Below, piece by piece: positions 1 to 11,887 of a stretch of DNA of 64,000 nt. A model generated the notes under the pieces. That model was not told the DNA's origin, ran no database searches, and saw only the letters and a list, made by a program, of their open reading frames with translations. The stretch covers positions 372,001-436,000 of the forward strand of contig JAUIZM010000023.1 of assembly GCA_030848705.1 (NCBI GenBank), given 5' to 3'. The DNA comes from Heracleum sosnowskyi (lineage: Eukaryota > Streptophyta > Magnoliopsida > Apiales > Apiaceae). The first letter of the stretch is position 1. Each line of letters opens with the position of its first letter. A program made the position numbers and the translations under genes.

Positions 1-950
1 TTGCAGTAAACTTCATTTGGAGCTGTCCGGACCTGAATTGGAGCAGATACCAGGGGACGCCCGATTACGTATACCTCTTAAGGGATCTATACATGGAAAA
101 CGGGGATAAATTGAAGCGGGTCGTTTTATGGATATTTTCTCGTAGTTTGACCCTATGGGTTTATAGAATTGCAAAAAATTTCATTTGGAGCAGTCCGGGC
201 CTAAATTAGAGCAGATACCAGGGGACCCCCGATTACGTATACCTCTGAAGGGAGCTATACAATGAAAACGGGGATAAATTGAAGCGGGTCGTTTTGTGGG
301 TATTTTCTAGTAGTTTGACCCTATAGGTTTATAGAATTGCAAAAAACTTCATTTGGAGCAGTCCGGGCCTGAATTAGAGCAGATACCAGGGGACGCCCGA
401 TTACGTATACCTCTTAAGGGAGCTATACAAGGAAAACGGGGATAAGTTGAAGCGGGTCGTTTTGTGGATATTTTCTCGTAGTTTGACCCTATGGGTTTAT
501 AGAATTGCAAAAAACTTCATTTGGAGCAGTCCGGGCCTGAATTGGAGCAGATACCAGGGAACGCCCTATTACGTATACCTCTGAAGGGATCTATACAAGG
601 AAAACGGGGATAAATTGAAGCGGGTCGTTTTGAGGATATTTTCTCGTAGTTTGACCCTATGGGTTTATAGAATTGCAGTAAACTTAATTTGGAGCTGTCC
701 GGACCTGAATTGGAGCAGATACCAGGGGACGCCCGATTACGTATACCTCTTAAGGGATCTATACAAGGAAAACGGGGATAAATTGAAGCGGGTCGTTTTG
801 AGGATATTTTCTCGTAGTTTGACCCTATGGGTTTATAGAATTGCAGTAAACTTCATTTGGAGCTGTCCGGACCTGAATTGGAGCAACTACCAGGGGACGC
901 CCGATTACGTATACCTCTGAAGGGATCTATACAAGGAAAACGGGGATAAA

Positions 951-1118
951 TTGAAGCGGGTCGTTTTGAGGATATTTTCTCGTAGTTTGACCCTATGGGT
1001 TTATAGAATTGCAGTAAACTTCATTTGGAGCTGTCCGGACCTGAATTGGAGCAGATACCAGGGGACGCCCGATTACGTATACCTCTTAAGGGATCTATAC
1101 AAGGAAAACGGGGATAAA
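951..1118 (+). repeat. Reference monomer, V family (m15 type)
   Basis: This is a clean example of the V family, 168 bp from 'ttgaagcggg' to 'gggataaa'. V markers are 'gcagtaaac', 'agctgtccggacc' and usually 'ctcttaaggg'. It holds four short dyads: ACCC-tat-GGGT (990-1000), GTCCGGAC (1033-1040), overlapping TACGTA and GTATAC (1074-1082), and CTTAAG (1085-1090). By hand count it has 74 G+C (44%), 45 G, 29 C and 8 CpG. Near-identical copies occur throughout the window. Confidence 0.95.
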
Positions 1119-1286
1119 TTGAAGCGGGTCGTTTTGTGGGTATTTTCTAGTAGTTTGACCCTATAGGTTTATAGAATTGCAAAAAACTTCATTTGGAGCA
1201 GTCGGGGCTTGAACTGGAGCAGATACCAGGGAACGCTCGATTACGTATACCTCTTAAGGGATCTATACAAGGAAAACGGGGATAAA

Positions 1287-1622
1287 TTGAAGCGGGTCGT
1301 TTTGTGGGTATTTTCTAGTAGTTTGACCCTATGGGTTTATAGAATTGCAAAAAACTTCATTTGGAGCTGTCCGGACCTGAATTGGAGCAGATACCAGGGG
1401 ACGCCCGATTACGTATACCTCTTAAGGGATCTATACATGGAAAACGGGGATAAATTGAAGCGGGTCGTTTTGTGGATATTTTCTCGTAGTTTGACCCTAT
1501 GGGTTTATAGAATTGCAAAAAACTTCATTTGGATCTGTCCGGACCTGAATTTGAGCAGATATCAGGGGACACCCGATTAAGTATACCTCTGAAGGGAGCT
1601 ATACAAGGAAAACGGGGATAAA
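1287..1622 (+). repeat. m20-m21 monomer pair, left-domain specific
   Basis: m20 (1287-1454) combines a K left half ('gtgggtattttctagtag' and 'gcaaaaaac') with a V right half ('agctgtccggacc') and ends 'catggaaaac'. m21 (1455-1622) carries 'ggatctgtccggacc', 'gatatcaggggacaccc' and 'gattaagta'. The pair recurs near 2127, 7501, 10691 and 12703, and an m21-type monomer follows a variant m8 near 13713. I saw no copy to the right of about 14 kb. It marks a local subfamily and looks like an old K/V recombinant. Confidence 0.85.
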
Positions 1623-3195
1623 TTGAAGCGGGTCGTTTTGAGGATATTTTCTCGTAGTTTGACCCTATGGGTTTATAGAATTGCAGTAAACTTAATTTGG
1701 AGCTGTCCGGACCTGAATTGGAGCAGATACCAGGGGACGCCCGATTACGTATACCTCTTAAGGGATCTATACAAGGAAAACGGGGATAAATTGAAGCGGG
1801 TCGTTTTGAGGATATTTTCTCGTAGTTTGACCCTATGGGTTTATAGAATTGCAGTAAACTTCATTTGGAGCTGTCCGGACCTGAATTGGAGCAGATACCA
1901 GGGGACGCCCGATTACGTATACCTCTTAAGGGATCTATACAAGGAAAACGGGGATAAATTGAAGCGGGTCGTTTTGTGGGTATTTTCTAGTAGTTTGACC
2001 CTATAGGTTTATAGAATTGCAAAAAACTTCATTTGGAGCAGTCTGGGCTTGAACTGGAGCAGATACCAGGGAACGCTCGATTACGTATACCTCTTAAGGG
2101 ATCTATACAAGGAAAACGGGGATAAATTGAAGCGGGTCGTTTTGTGGGTATTTTCTAGTAGTTTGACCCTATGGGTTTATAGAATTGCAAAAAACTTCAT
2201 TTGGAGCTGTCCGGACCTGAATTGGAGCAGATACCAGGGGACGCCCGATTACGTATACCTCTTAAGGGATCTATACATGGAAAACGGGGATAAATTGAAG
2301 CGGGTCGTTTTGTGGATATTTTCTCGTAGTTTGACCCTATGGGTTTATAGAATTGCAAAAAACTTCATTTGGATCTGTCCGGACCTGAATTTGAGCAGAT
2401 ATCAGGGGACACCCGATTAAGTATACCTCTGAAGGGAGCTATACAAGGAAAACGGGGATAAATTGAAGCGGGTCGTTTTGAGGATATTTTCTCGTAGTTT
2501 GACCCTATGGGTTTATAGAATTGCAGTAAACTTCATTTGGAGCTGTCCGACCTGAATTGGAGCAGATACCAGGGGACGCCCGATTACGTATACCTCTTAA
2601 GGGATCTATACAAGGAAAACGGGGATAAATTGAAGCGGGTCTTTTTGAGGATATTTTCTCGTAGTTTTACCCTATGGGTTTATAGAATTGCAGTAAACTT
2701 CATTTGGAGCTGTCCGGACCTGAATTGGAGCAGATACCAGGGGACGCCCGATTACGTATACCTCTTAAGGGATCTATACATGGAAAACGGGGATAAATTG
2801 AAGCGGGTCGTTTTATGGATATTTTCTCGTAGTTTGACCCTATGGGTTTATAGAATTGCAAAAAATTTCATTTGGAGCAGTCCGGGCCTAAATTAGAGCA
2901 GATACCAGGGGACCCCCGATTACGTATACCTCTGAAGGGAGCTATACAAGGAAAACGGGGATAAATTGAAGCGGGTCGTTTTGTGGGTATTTTCTAGTAG
3001 TTTGACCCTATAGGTTTATAGAATTGCAAAAAACTTCATTTGGAGCAGTCCGGGCCTGAATTAGAGCAGATACCAGGGGACGCCCGATTACGTATACCTC
3101 TTAAGGGAGCTATACAAGGAAAACGGGGATAAGTTGAAGCGGGTCGTTTTGTGGATATTTTCTCGTAGTTTGACCCTATGGGTTTATAGAATTGC

Positions 3196-4371
3196 AAAAA
3201 ACTTCATTTGGAGCAGTCCGGGCCTGAATTGGAGCAGATACCAGGGAACGCCCTATTACGTATACCTCTGAAGGGATCTATACAAGGAAAACGGGGATAA
3301 ATTGAAGCGGGTCGTTTTGAGGATATTTTCTCGTAGTTTGACCCTATGGGTTTATAGAATTGCAGTAAACTTAATTTGGAGCTGTCCGGACCTGAATTGG
3401 AGCAGATACCAGGGGACGCCCGATTACGTATACCTCTTAAGGGATCTATACAAGGAAAACGGGGATAAATTGAAGCGGGTCGTTTTGAGGATATTTTCTC
3501 GTAGTTTGACCCTATGGGTTTATAGAATTGCAGTAAACTTCATTTGGAGCTGTCCGGACCTGAATTGGAGCAAATACCAGGGGACGCCCGATTACGTATA
3601 CCTCTGAAGGGATCTATACAAGGAAAACGGGGATAAATTGAAGCGGGTCGTTTTGAGGATATTTTCTCGTAGTTTGACCCTATGGGTTTATAGAATTGCA
3701 GTAAACTTCATTTGGAGCTGTCCGGACCTGAATTGGAGCAGATACCAGGGGACGCCCGATTACGTATACCTCTTAAGGGATCTATACAAGGAAAACGGGG
3801 ATAAATTGAAGCGGGTCGTTTTGTGGGTATTTTCTAGTAGTTTGACCCTATAGGTTTATAGAATTGCAAAAAACTTCATTTGGAGCAGTCTGGGCTTGAA
3901 CTGGAGCAGATACCAGGGAACGCTCGATTACGTATACCTCTTAAGGGATCTATACAAGGAAAACGGGGATAAATTGAAGCGGGTCGTTTTATGGATATTT
4001 TCTCGTAGTCTGACCCTATGGTTTTATAGAATTGCAAAAAACTTCATTTGGAGCAGTCTGGGCCTAAATTGGAGCAGATACCAGGGGACGCCCGATTACG
4101 TATACCTCTGAAGGGAGCTATACAAGGAAAACGGGGATAAATTGAAGCGGGTCGTTTTGTGGGTATTTTCTAGTAGTTTGACCCTATAGGTTTATAGAAT
4201 TGCAAAAAACTTCATTTGGAGCAGTCTGGGCTTGAACTGGAGCAGATACCAGGGAACGCTCGATTACGTATACCTCTTAAGGGATCTATACAAGGAAAAC
4301 GGGGATAAATTGAAGCGGGTCGTTTTGAGGATATTTTCTCGTAGTTTGACCCTATGGGTTTATAGAATTGC
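3196..4371 (+). repeat. 7-monomer duplication, copy 1 (1176 bp)
   Basis: Landmarks at 3302, 3638 and 3896 recur exactly 1176 bp (7 x 168) downstream. The unit runs from within an m12 monomer through m13-m18. The join to the second copy lies inside the monomer starting at 4310, which begins as an m5-like monomer ('ttttgaggat') and continues as m12 ('gcaaaaaac', 'ccgggcc', 'gccctattac'). Both edges are therefore approximate to about 40 bp. Confidence 0.82.
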
Positions 4372-5547
4372 AAAAAACTTCATTTGGAGCAGTCCGGGCC
4401 TGAATTGGAGCAGATACCAGGGAACGCCCTATTACGTATACCTCTGAAGGGATCTATACAAGGAAAACGGGGATAAATTGAAGCGGGTCGTTTTGAGGAT
4501 ATTTTCTCGTAGTTTGACCCTATGGGTTTATAGAATTGCAGTAAACTTAATTTGGAGCTGTCCGGACCTGAATTGGAGCAGATACCAGGGGACGCCCGAT
4601 TACGTATACCTCTTAAGGGATCTATACAAGGAAAACGGGGATAAATTGAAGCGGGTCGTTTTGAGGATATTTTCTCGTAGTTTGACCCTATGGGTTTATA
4701 GAATTGCAGTAAACTTCATTTGGAGCTGTCCGGACCTGAATTGGAGCAAATACCAGGGGACGCCCGATTACGTATACCTCTGAAGGGATCTATACAAGGA
4801 AAACGGGGATAAATTGAAGCGGGTCGTTTTGAGGATATTTTCTCGTAGTTTGACCCTATGGGTTTATAGAATTGCAGTAAACTTCATTTGGAGCTGTCCG
4901 GACCTGAATTGGAGCAGATACCAGGGGACGCCCGATTACGTATACCTCTTAAGGGATCTATACAAGGAAAACGGGGATAAATTGAAGCGGGTCGTTTTGT
5001 GGGTATTTTCTAGTAGTTTGACCCTATAGGTTTATAGAATTGCAAAAAACTTCATTTGGAGCAGTCTGGGCTTGAACTGGAGCAGATACCAGGGAACGCT
5101 CGATTACGTATACCTCTTAAGGGATCTATACAAGGAAAACGGGGATAAATTGAAGCGGGTCGTTTTATGGATATTTTCTCGTAGTCTGACCCTATGGTTT
5201 TATAGAATTGCATAAAACTTCATTTGGAGCAGTCTGGGCCTAAATTGGAGCAGATACCAGGGGACGCCCGATTACGTATACCTCTGAAGGGAGCTATACA
5301 AGGAAAACGGGGATAAATTGAAGCGGGTCGTTTTGTGGGTATTTTCTAGTAGTTTGACCCTATAGGTTTATAGAATTGCAAAAAACTTCATTTGGAGCAG
5401 TCTGGGCTTGAACTGGAGCAGATACCAGGGAACGCTCGATTACGTATACCTCTTAAGGGATCTATACAAGGAAAACGGGGATAAATTGAAGCGGGTCGTT
5501 TTGAGGATATTTTCTCGTAGTTTGACCCTATGGGTTTATAGAATTGC
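4372..5547 (+). repeat. 7-monomer duplication, copy 2 (1176 bp)
   Basis: This is the second copy of the 1176-bp unit. It differs from the first at few positions; one is 'attgcataaaactt' near 5213, where the first copy has 'gcaaaaaac'. The right edge falls in the m5 monomer starting at 5486, close to where the 3190-bp duplication begins, so the same short segment seems to have been used for two exchanges. Confidence 0.8.
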
Positions 5548-8500
5548 AGTAAACTTCATTTGGAGCTGTCCGACCTGAATTGGAGCAGATACCAGGGGAC
5601 GCCCGATTACGTATACCTCTTAAGGGATCTATACAAGGAAAACGGGGATAAATTGAAGCGGGTCGTTTTGAGGATATTTTCTCGTAGTTTGACCCCATGG
5701 GTTTATAGAATTGCAGTAAACTTCATTTGGAGCTGTCCGGACCTGAATTGGAGAAGATACCAGGGGACGCCCGATTACGTATACCTCTTAAGAGATCTAT
5801 ACACGGAAAACGGGGATAAATTGAAGCGGGTCATTTTGTGGATATTTTCTCGTAGTTTGACCCTATGGGTTTATAGAATTGCAAAAAACTTCATTTGGAG
5901 CAATCCGGGCCTAAATTGGAGCAGATACTACGGGACGCCCGATTACGTATACCTCTGAAGGGAGCTATACAAGGAAAACGGGGATAAACTGAAGCGGGTC
6001 ATTTTGTGGATATTTTCTCGTAGTTTGACCCTATGGGTTTATAGAATTGAAGAAAACTTCATTTGGAGCAGTATGGACCTGAATTGGAGCAGATACCAGG
6101 GGACGCCCGATTACGTATACCTCTTAAGGGATCTATACAAGGAAAACGGGGATAAATTGAAGCGGGTCTTTTTGAGGATATTTTCTCGTAGTTTTACCCT
6201 ATGGGTTTATAGAATTGCAGTAAACTTCATTTGGAGCTGTCCGGACCTGAATTGGAGCAGATACCAGGGGACGCCCGATTACGTATACCTCTTAAGGGAT
6301 CTATACATGGAAAACGGGGATAAATTGAAGCGGGTCGTTTTATGGATATTTTCTCGTAGTTTGACCCTATGGGTTTATAGAATTGCAAAAAATTTCATTT
6401 GGAGCAGTCCGGGCCTAAATTAGAGCAGATACCAGGGGACCCCCGATTACGTATACCTCTGAAGGGAGCTATACAATGAAAACGGGGATAAATTGAAGCG
6501 GGTCGTTTTGTGGGTATTTTCTAGTAGTTTGACCCTATAGGTTTATAGAATTGCAAAAAACTTCATTTGGAGCAGTCCGGGCCTGAATTAGAGCAGATAC
6601 CAGGGGACGCCCGATTACGTATACCTCTTAAGGGAGCTATACAAGGAAAACGGGGATAAGTTGAAGCGGGTCGTTTTGTGGATATTTTCTCGTAGTTTGA
6701 CCCTATGGGTTTATAGAATTGCAAAAAACTTCATTTGGAGCAGTCCGGGCCTGAATTGGAGCAGATACCAGGGAACGCCCTATTACGTATACCTCTGAAG
6801 GGATCTATACAAGGAAAACGGGGATAAATTGAAGCGGGTCGTTTTGAGGATATTTTCTCGTAGTTTGACCCTATGGGTTTATAGAATTGCAGTAAACTTA
6901 ATTTGGAGCTGTCCGGACCTGAATTGGAGCAGATACCAGGGGACGCCCGATTACGTATACCTCTTAAGGGATCTATACAAGGAAAACGGGGATAAATTGA
7001 AGCGGGTCGTTTTGAGGATATTTTCTCGTAGTTTGACCCTATGGGTTTATAGAATTGCAGTAAACTTCATTTGGAGCTGTCCGGACCTGAATTGGAGCAA
7101 CTACCAGGGGACGCCCGATTACGTATACCTCTGAAGGGATCTATACAAGGAAAACGGGGATAAATTGAAGCGGGTCGTTTTGAGGATATTTTCTCGTAGT
7201 TTGACCCTATGGGTTTATAGAATTGCAGTAAACTTCATTTGGAGCTGTCCGGACCTGAATTGGAGCAGATACCAGGGGACGCCCGATTACGTATACCTCT
7301 TAAGGGATCTATACAAGGAAAACGGGGATAAATTGAAGCGGGTCGTTTTGTGGGTATTTTCTAGTAGTTTGACCCTATAGGTTTATAGAATTGCAAAAAA
7401 CTTCATTTGGAGCAGTCTGGGCTTGAACTGGAGCAGATACCAGGGAACGCTCGATTACGTATACCTCTTAAGGGATCTATACAAGGAAAACGGGGATAAA
7501 TTGAAGCGGGTCGTTTTGTGGGTATTTTCTAGTAGTTTGACCCTATGGGTTTATAGAATTGCAAAAAACTTCATTTGGAGCTGTCCGGACCTGAATTGGA
7601 GCAGATACCAGGGGACGCCCGATTACGTATACCTCTTAAGGGATCTATACATGGAAAACGGGGATAAATTGAAGCGGGTCGTTTTGTGGATATTTTCTCG
7701 TAGTTTGACCCTATGGGTTTATAGAATTGCAAAAAACTTCATTTGGATCTGTCCGGACCTGAATTTGAGCAGATATCAGGGGACACCCGATTAAGTATAC
7801 CTCTGAAGGGAGCTATACAAGGAAAACGGGGATAAATTGAAGCGGGTCGTTTTGAGGATATTTTCTCGTAGTTTGACCCTATGGGTTTATAGAATTGCAG
7901 TAAACTTCATTTGGAGCTGTCCGACCTGAATTGGAGCAGATACCAGGGGACGCCCGATTACGTATACCTCTTAAGGGATCTATACAAGGAAAACGGGGAT
8001 AAATTGAAGCGGGTCGTTTTGAGGATATTTTCTCGTAGTTTGACCCTATGGGTTTATAGAATTGCAGTAAACTTCATTTGGAGCTGTCCGGACCTGAATT
8101 GGAGAAGATACCAGGGGACGCCCGATTACGTATACCTCTTAAGAGATCTATACACGGAAAACGGGGATAAATTGAAGCGGGTCATTTTGTGGATATTTTC
8201 TCGTAGTTTGACCCTATGGGTTTATAGAATTGCAAAAAACTTCATTTGGAGCAATCCGGGCCTAAATTGGAGCAGATACTAGGGGACGCCCGATTACGTA
8301 TACCTCTGAAGGGAGCTATACAAGGAAAACGGGGATAAATTGAAGCGGGTCGTTTTGAGGATATTTTCTCGTAGTTTGACCCTATTGGTTTATAGAATTG
8401 CAGTAAACTTCATTTGGAGCTGTCCGGACCAGAATTGGAGCAGATACCAGGGGACGCCCGATTACGTATACCTCTTAAGGGATCTATACATGGAAAACGG

Positions 8501-8697
8501 GGATAAATTGAAGCGGGTCGTTTTATGGATATTTTCTCGTAGTCTGACCCTATGGGTTTATAGAATTGCAAAAAACTTCATTTGGAGCAGTCTGGGCTTG
8601 AACTGGAGCAGATACCAGGGAACGCTCGATTACGTATACCTCTTAAGGGATCTATACAAGGAAAACGGGGATAAATTGAAGCGGGTCGTTTTGTGGT
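5508..8697 (+). repeat. 3190-bp 19-monomer duplication, copy 1
   Basis: Landmarks at 5560, 6004, 6829 and 7911 all recur 3190 bp downstream (19 x 168 minus 2, because two m5-type single-base deletions are included). The order is m5-m7, m1-m4, m12-m16, m20, m21, m5-m7, a variant m9 with 'ggaccagaattgg', a K monomer and the start of m19. This 19-mer has m5-m7 twice and lacks m8. The edge is known only to about 40 bp. Confidence 0.88.
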
Positions 8698-11600
8698 TAT
8701 TTTCTCGTAGTTTGACCCTATGGGTTTATAGAATTGCAGTAAACTTCATTTGGAGCTGTCCGACCTGAATTGGAGCAGATACCAGGGGACGCCCGATTAC
8801 GTATACCTCTTAAGGGATCTATACAAGGAAAACGGGGATAAATTGAAGCGGGTCGTTTTGAGGATATTTTCTCGTAGTTTGACCCCATGGGTTTATAGAA
8901 TTGCAGTAAACTTCATTTGGAGCTGTCCGGACCTGAATTGGAGAAGATACCAGGGGACGCCCGATTACGTATACCTCTTAAGAGATCTATACACGGAAAA
9001 CGGGGATAAATTGAAGCGGGTCATTTTGTGGATATTTTCTCGTAGTTTGACCCTATGGGTTTATAGAATTGCAAAAAACTTCATTTGGAGCAATCCGGGC
9101 CTAAATTGGAGCAGATACTACGGGACGCCCGATTACGTATACCTCTGAAGGGAGCTATACAAGGAAAACGGGGATAAACTGAAGCGGGTCATTTTGTGGA
9201 TATTTTCTCGTAGTTTGACCCTATGGGTTTATAGAATTGAAGAAAACTTCATTTGGAGCAGTATGGACCTGAATTGGAGCAGATACCAGGGGACGCCCGA
9301 TTACGTATACCTCTTAAGGGATCTATACAAGGAAAACGGGGATAAATTGAAGCGGGTCTTTTTGAGGATATTTTCTCGTAGTTTTACCCTATGGGTTTAT
9401 AGAATTGCAGTAAACTTCATTTGGAGCTGTCCGGACCTGAATTGGAGCAGATACCAAGGGACGCCCGATTACGTATACCTCTTAAGGGATCTATACATGG
9501 AAAACGGGGATAAATTGAAGCGGGTCGTTTTATGGATATTTTCTCGTAGTTTGACCCTATGGGTTTATAGAATTGCAAAAAATTTCATTTGGAGCAGTCC
9601 GGGCCTAAATTAGAGCAGATACCAGGGGACCCCCGATTACGTATACCTCTGAAGGGAGCTATACAATGAAAACGGGGATAAATTGAAGCGGGTCGTTTTG
9701 TGGGTATTTTCTAGTAGTTTGACCCTATAGGTTTATAGAATTGCAAAAAACTTCATTTGGAGCAGTCCGGGCCTGAATTAGAGCAGATACCAGGGGACGC
9801 CCGATTACGTATACCTCTTAAGGGAGCTATACAAGGAAAACGGGGATAAGTTGAAGCGGGTCGTTTTGTGGATATTTTCTCGTAGTTTGACCCTATGGGT
9901 TTATAGAATTGCAAAAAACTTCATTTGGAGCAGTCCGGGCCTGAATTGGAGCAGATACCAGGGAACGCCCTATTACGTATACCTCTGAAGGGATCTATAC
10001 AAGGAAAACGGGGATAAATTGAAGCGGGTCGTTTTGAGGATATTTTCTCGTAGTTTGACCCTATGGGTTTATAGAATTGCAGTAAACTTAATTTGGAGCT
10101 GTCCGGACCTGAATTGGAGCAGATACCAGGGGACGCCCGATTACGTATACCTCTTAAGGGATCTATACAAGGAAAACGGGGATAAATTGAAGCGGGTCGT
10201 TTTGAGGATATTTTCTCGTAGTTTGACCCTATGGGTTTATAGAATTGCAGTAAACTTCATTTGGAGCTGTCCGGACCTGAATTGGAGCAACTACCAGGGG
10301 ACGCCCGATTACGTATACCTCTGAAGGGATCTATACAAGGAAAACGGGGATAAATTGAAGCGGGTCGTTTTGAGGATATTTTCTCGTAGTTTGACCCTAT
10401 GGGTTTATAGAATTGCAGTAAACTTCATTTGGAGCTGTCCGGACCTGAATTGGAGCAGATACCAGGGGACGCCCGATTACGTATACCTCTTAAGGGATCT
10501 ATACAAGGAAAACGGGGATAAATTGAAGCGGGTCGTTTTGTGGGTATTTTCTAGTAGTTTGACCCTATAGGTTTATAGAATTGCAAAAAACTTCATTTGG
10601 AGCAGTCTGGGCTTGAACTGGAGCAGATACCAGGGAACGCTCGATTACGTATACCTCTTAAGGGATCTATACAAGGAAAACGGGGATAAATTGAAGCGGG
10701 TCGTTTTGTGGGTATTTTCTAGTAGTTTGACCCTATGGGTTTATAGAATTGCAAAAAACTTCATTTGGAGCTGTCCGGACCTGAATTGGAGCAGATACCA
10801 GGGGACGCCCGATTACGTATACCTCTTAAGGGATCTATACATGGAAAACGGGGATAAATTGAAGCGGGTCGTTTTGTGGATATTTTCTCGTAGTTTGACC
10901 CTATGGGTTTATAGAATTGCAAAAAACTTCATTTGGATCTGTCCGGACCTGAATTTGAGCAGATATCAGGGGACACCCGATTAAGTATACCTCTGAAGGG
11001 AGCTATACAAGGAAAACGGGGATAAATTGAAGCGGGTCGTTTTGAGGATATTTTCTCGTAGTTTGACCCTATGGGTTTATAGAATTGCAGTAAACTTCAT
11101 TTGGAGCTGTCCGACCTGAATTGGAGCAGATACCAGGGGACGCCCGATTACGTATACCTCTTAAGGGATCTATACAAGGAAAACGGGGATAAATTGAAGC
11201 GGGTCGTTTTGAGGATATTTTCTCGTAGTTTGACCCTATGGGTTTATAGAATTGCAGTAAACTTCATTTGGAGCTGTCCGGACCTGAATTGGAGAAGATA
11301 CCAGGGGACGCCCGATTACGTATACCTCTTAAGAGATCTATACACGGAAAACGGGGATAAATTGAAGCGGGTAATTTTGTGGATATTTTCTCGTAGTTTG
11401 ACCCTATGGGTTTATAGAATTGCAAAAAACTTCATTTGGAGCAATCCGGGCCTAAATTGGAGCAGATACTAGGGGACGCCCGATTACGTATACCTCTGAA
11501 GGGAGCTATACAAGGAAAACGGGGATAAATTGAAGCGGGTCGTTTTGAGGATATTTTCTCGTAGTTTGACCCTATTGGTTTATAGAATTGCAGTAAACTT

Positions 11601-11887
11601 CATTTGGAGCTGTCCGGACCAGAATTGGAGCAGATACCAGGGGACGCCCGATTACGTATACCTCTTAAGGGATCTATACATGGAAAACGGGGATAAATTG
11701 AAGCGGGTCGTTTTATGGATATTTTCTCGTAGTCTGACCCTATGGGTTTATAGAATTGCAAAAAACTTCATTTGGAGCAGTCTGGGCTTGAACTGGAGCA
11801 GATACCAGGGAACGCTCGATTACGTATACCTCTTAAGGGATCTATACAAGGAAAACGGGGATAAATTGAAGCGGGTCGTTTTGTGGT
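8698..11887 (+). repeat. 3190-bp 19-monomer duplication, copy 2
   Basis: This is the second copy of the 3190-bp unit, almost base-for-base the same as the first. Visible differences include 'ataccaaggg' near 9456 and 'gggtaattttg' near 11372, where copy 1 has 'gggtcattttg'. The boundary with copy 1 is a chimeric monomer starting at 8676: m19 on the left ('gtggttatt') and m5 on the right ('gcagtaaac', 'gtccgacctg'). The near-identity implies a recent event. Confidence 0.88.

Larger units (their letters stand above)
615..2462 (+). repeat. Imperfect tandem repeat of a 6- and a 5-monomer unit
   Basis: The series m13, m14, m15, m16, m20, m21 begins at 615, and a second series begins at 1623 without the m14-type monomer. 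The m13 landmarks are therefore 1008 bp apart, but the m16-m21 landmarks are 840 bp apart. The simplest reading is duplication with gain or loss of exactly one monomer, as unequal exchange in register would give. In the first series the m14 equivalent carries 'gcaactacc', a variant shared with copies near 7.1, 10.3 and 19.8 kb. Confidence 0.8.

Noticed and set aside
990..1003. Telomere-like 'accctatgggttta'
   Set aside because: It resembles pieces of CCCTAAA and TTTAGGG but occurs once per 168 bp and never as consecutive telomeric units. It is better described as a short dyad.
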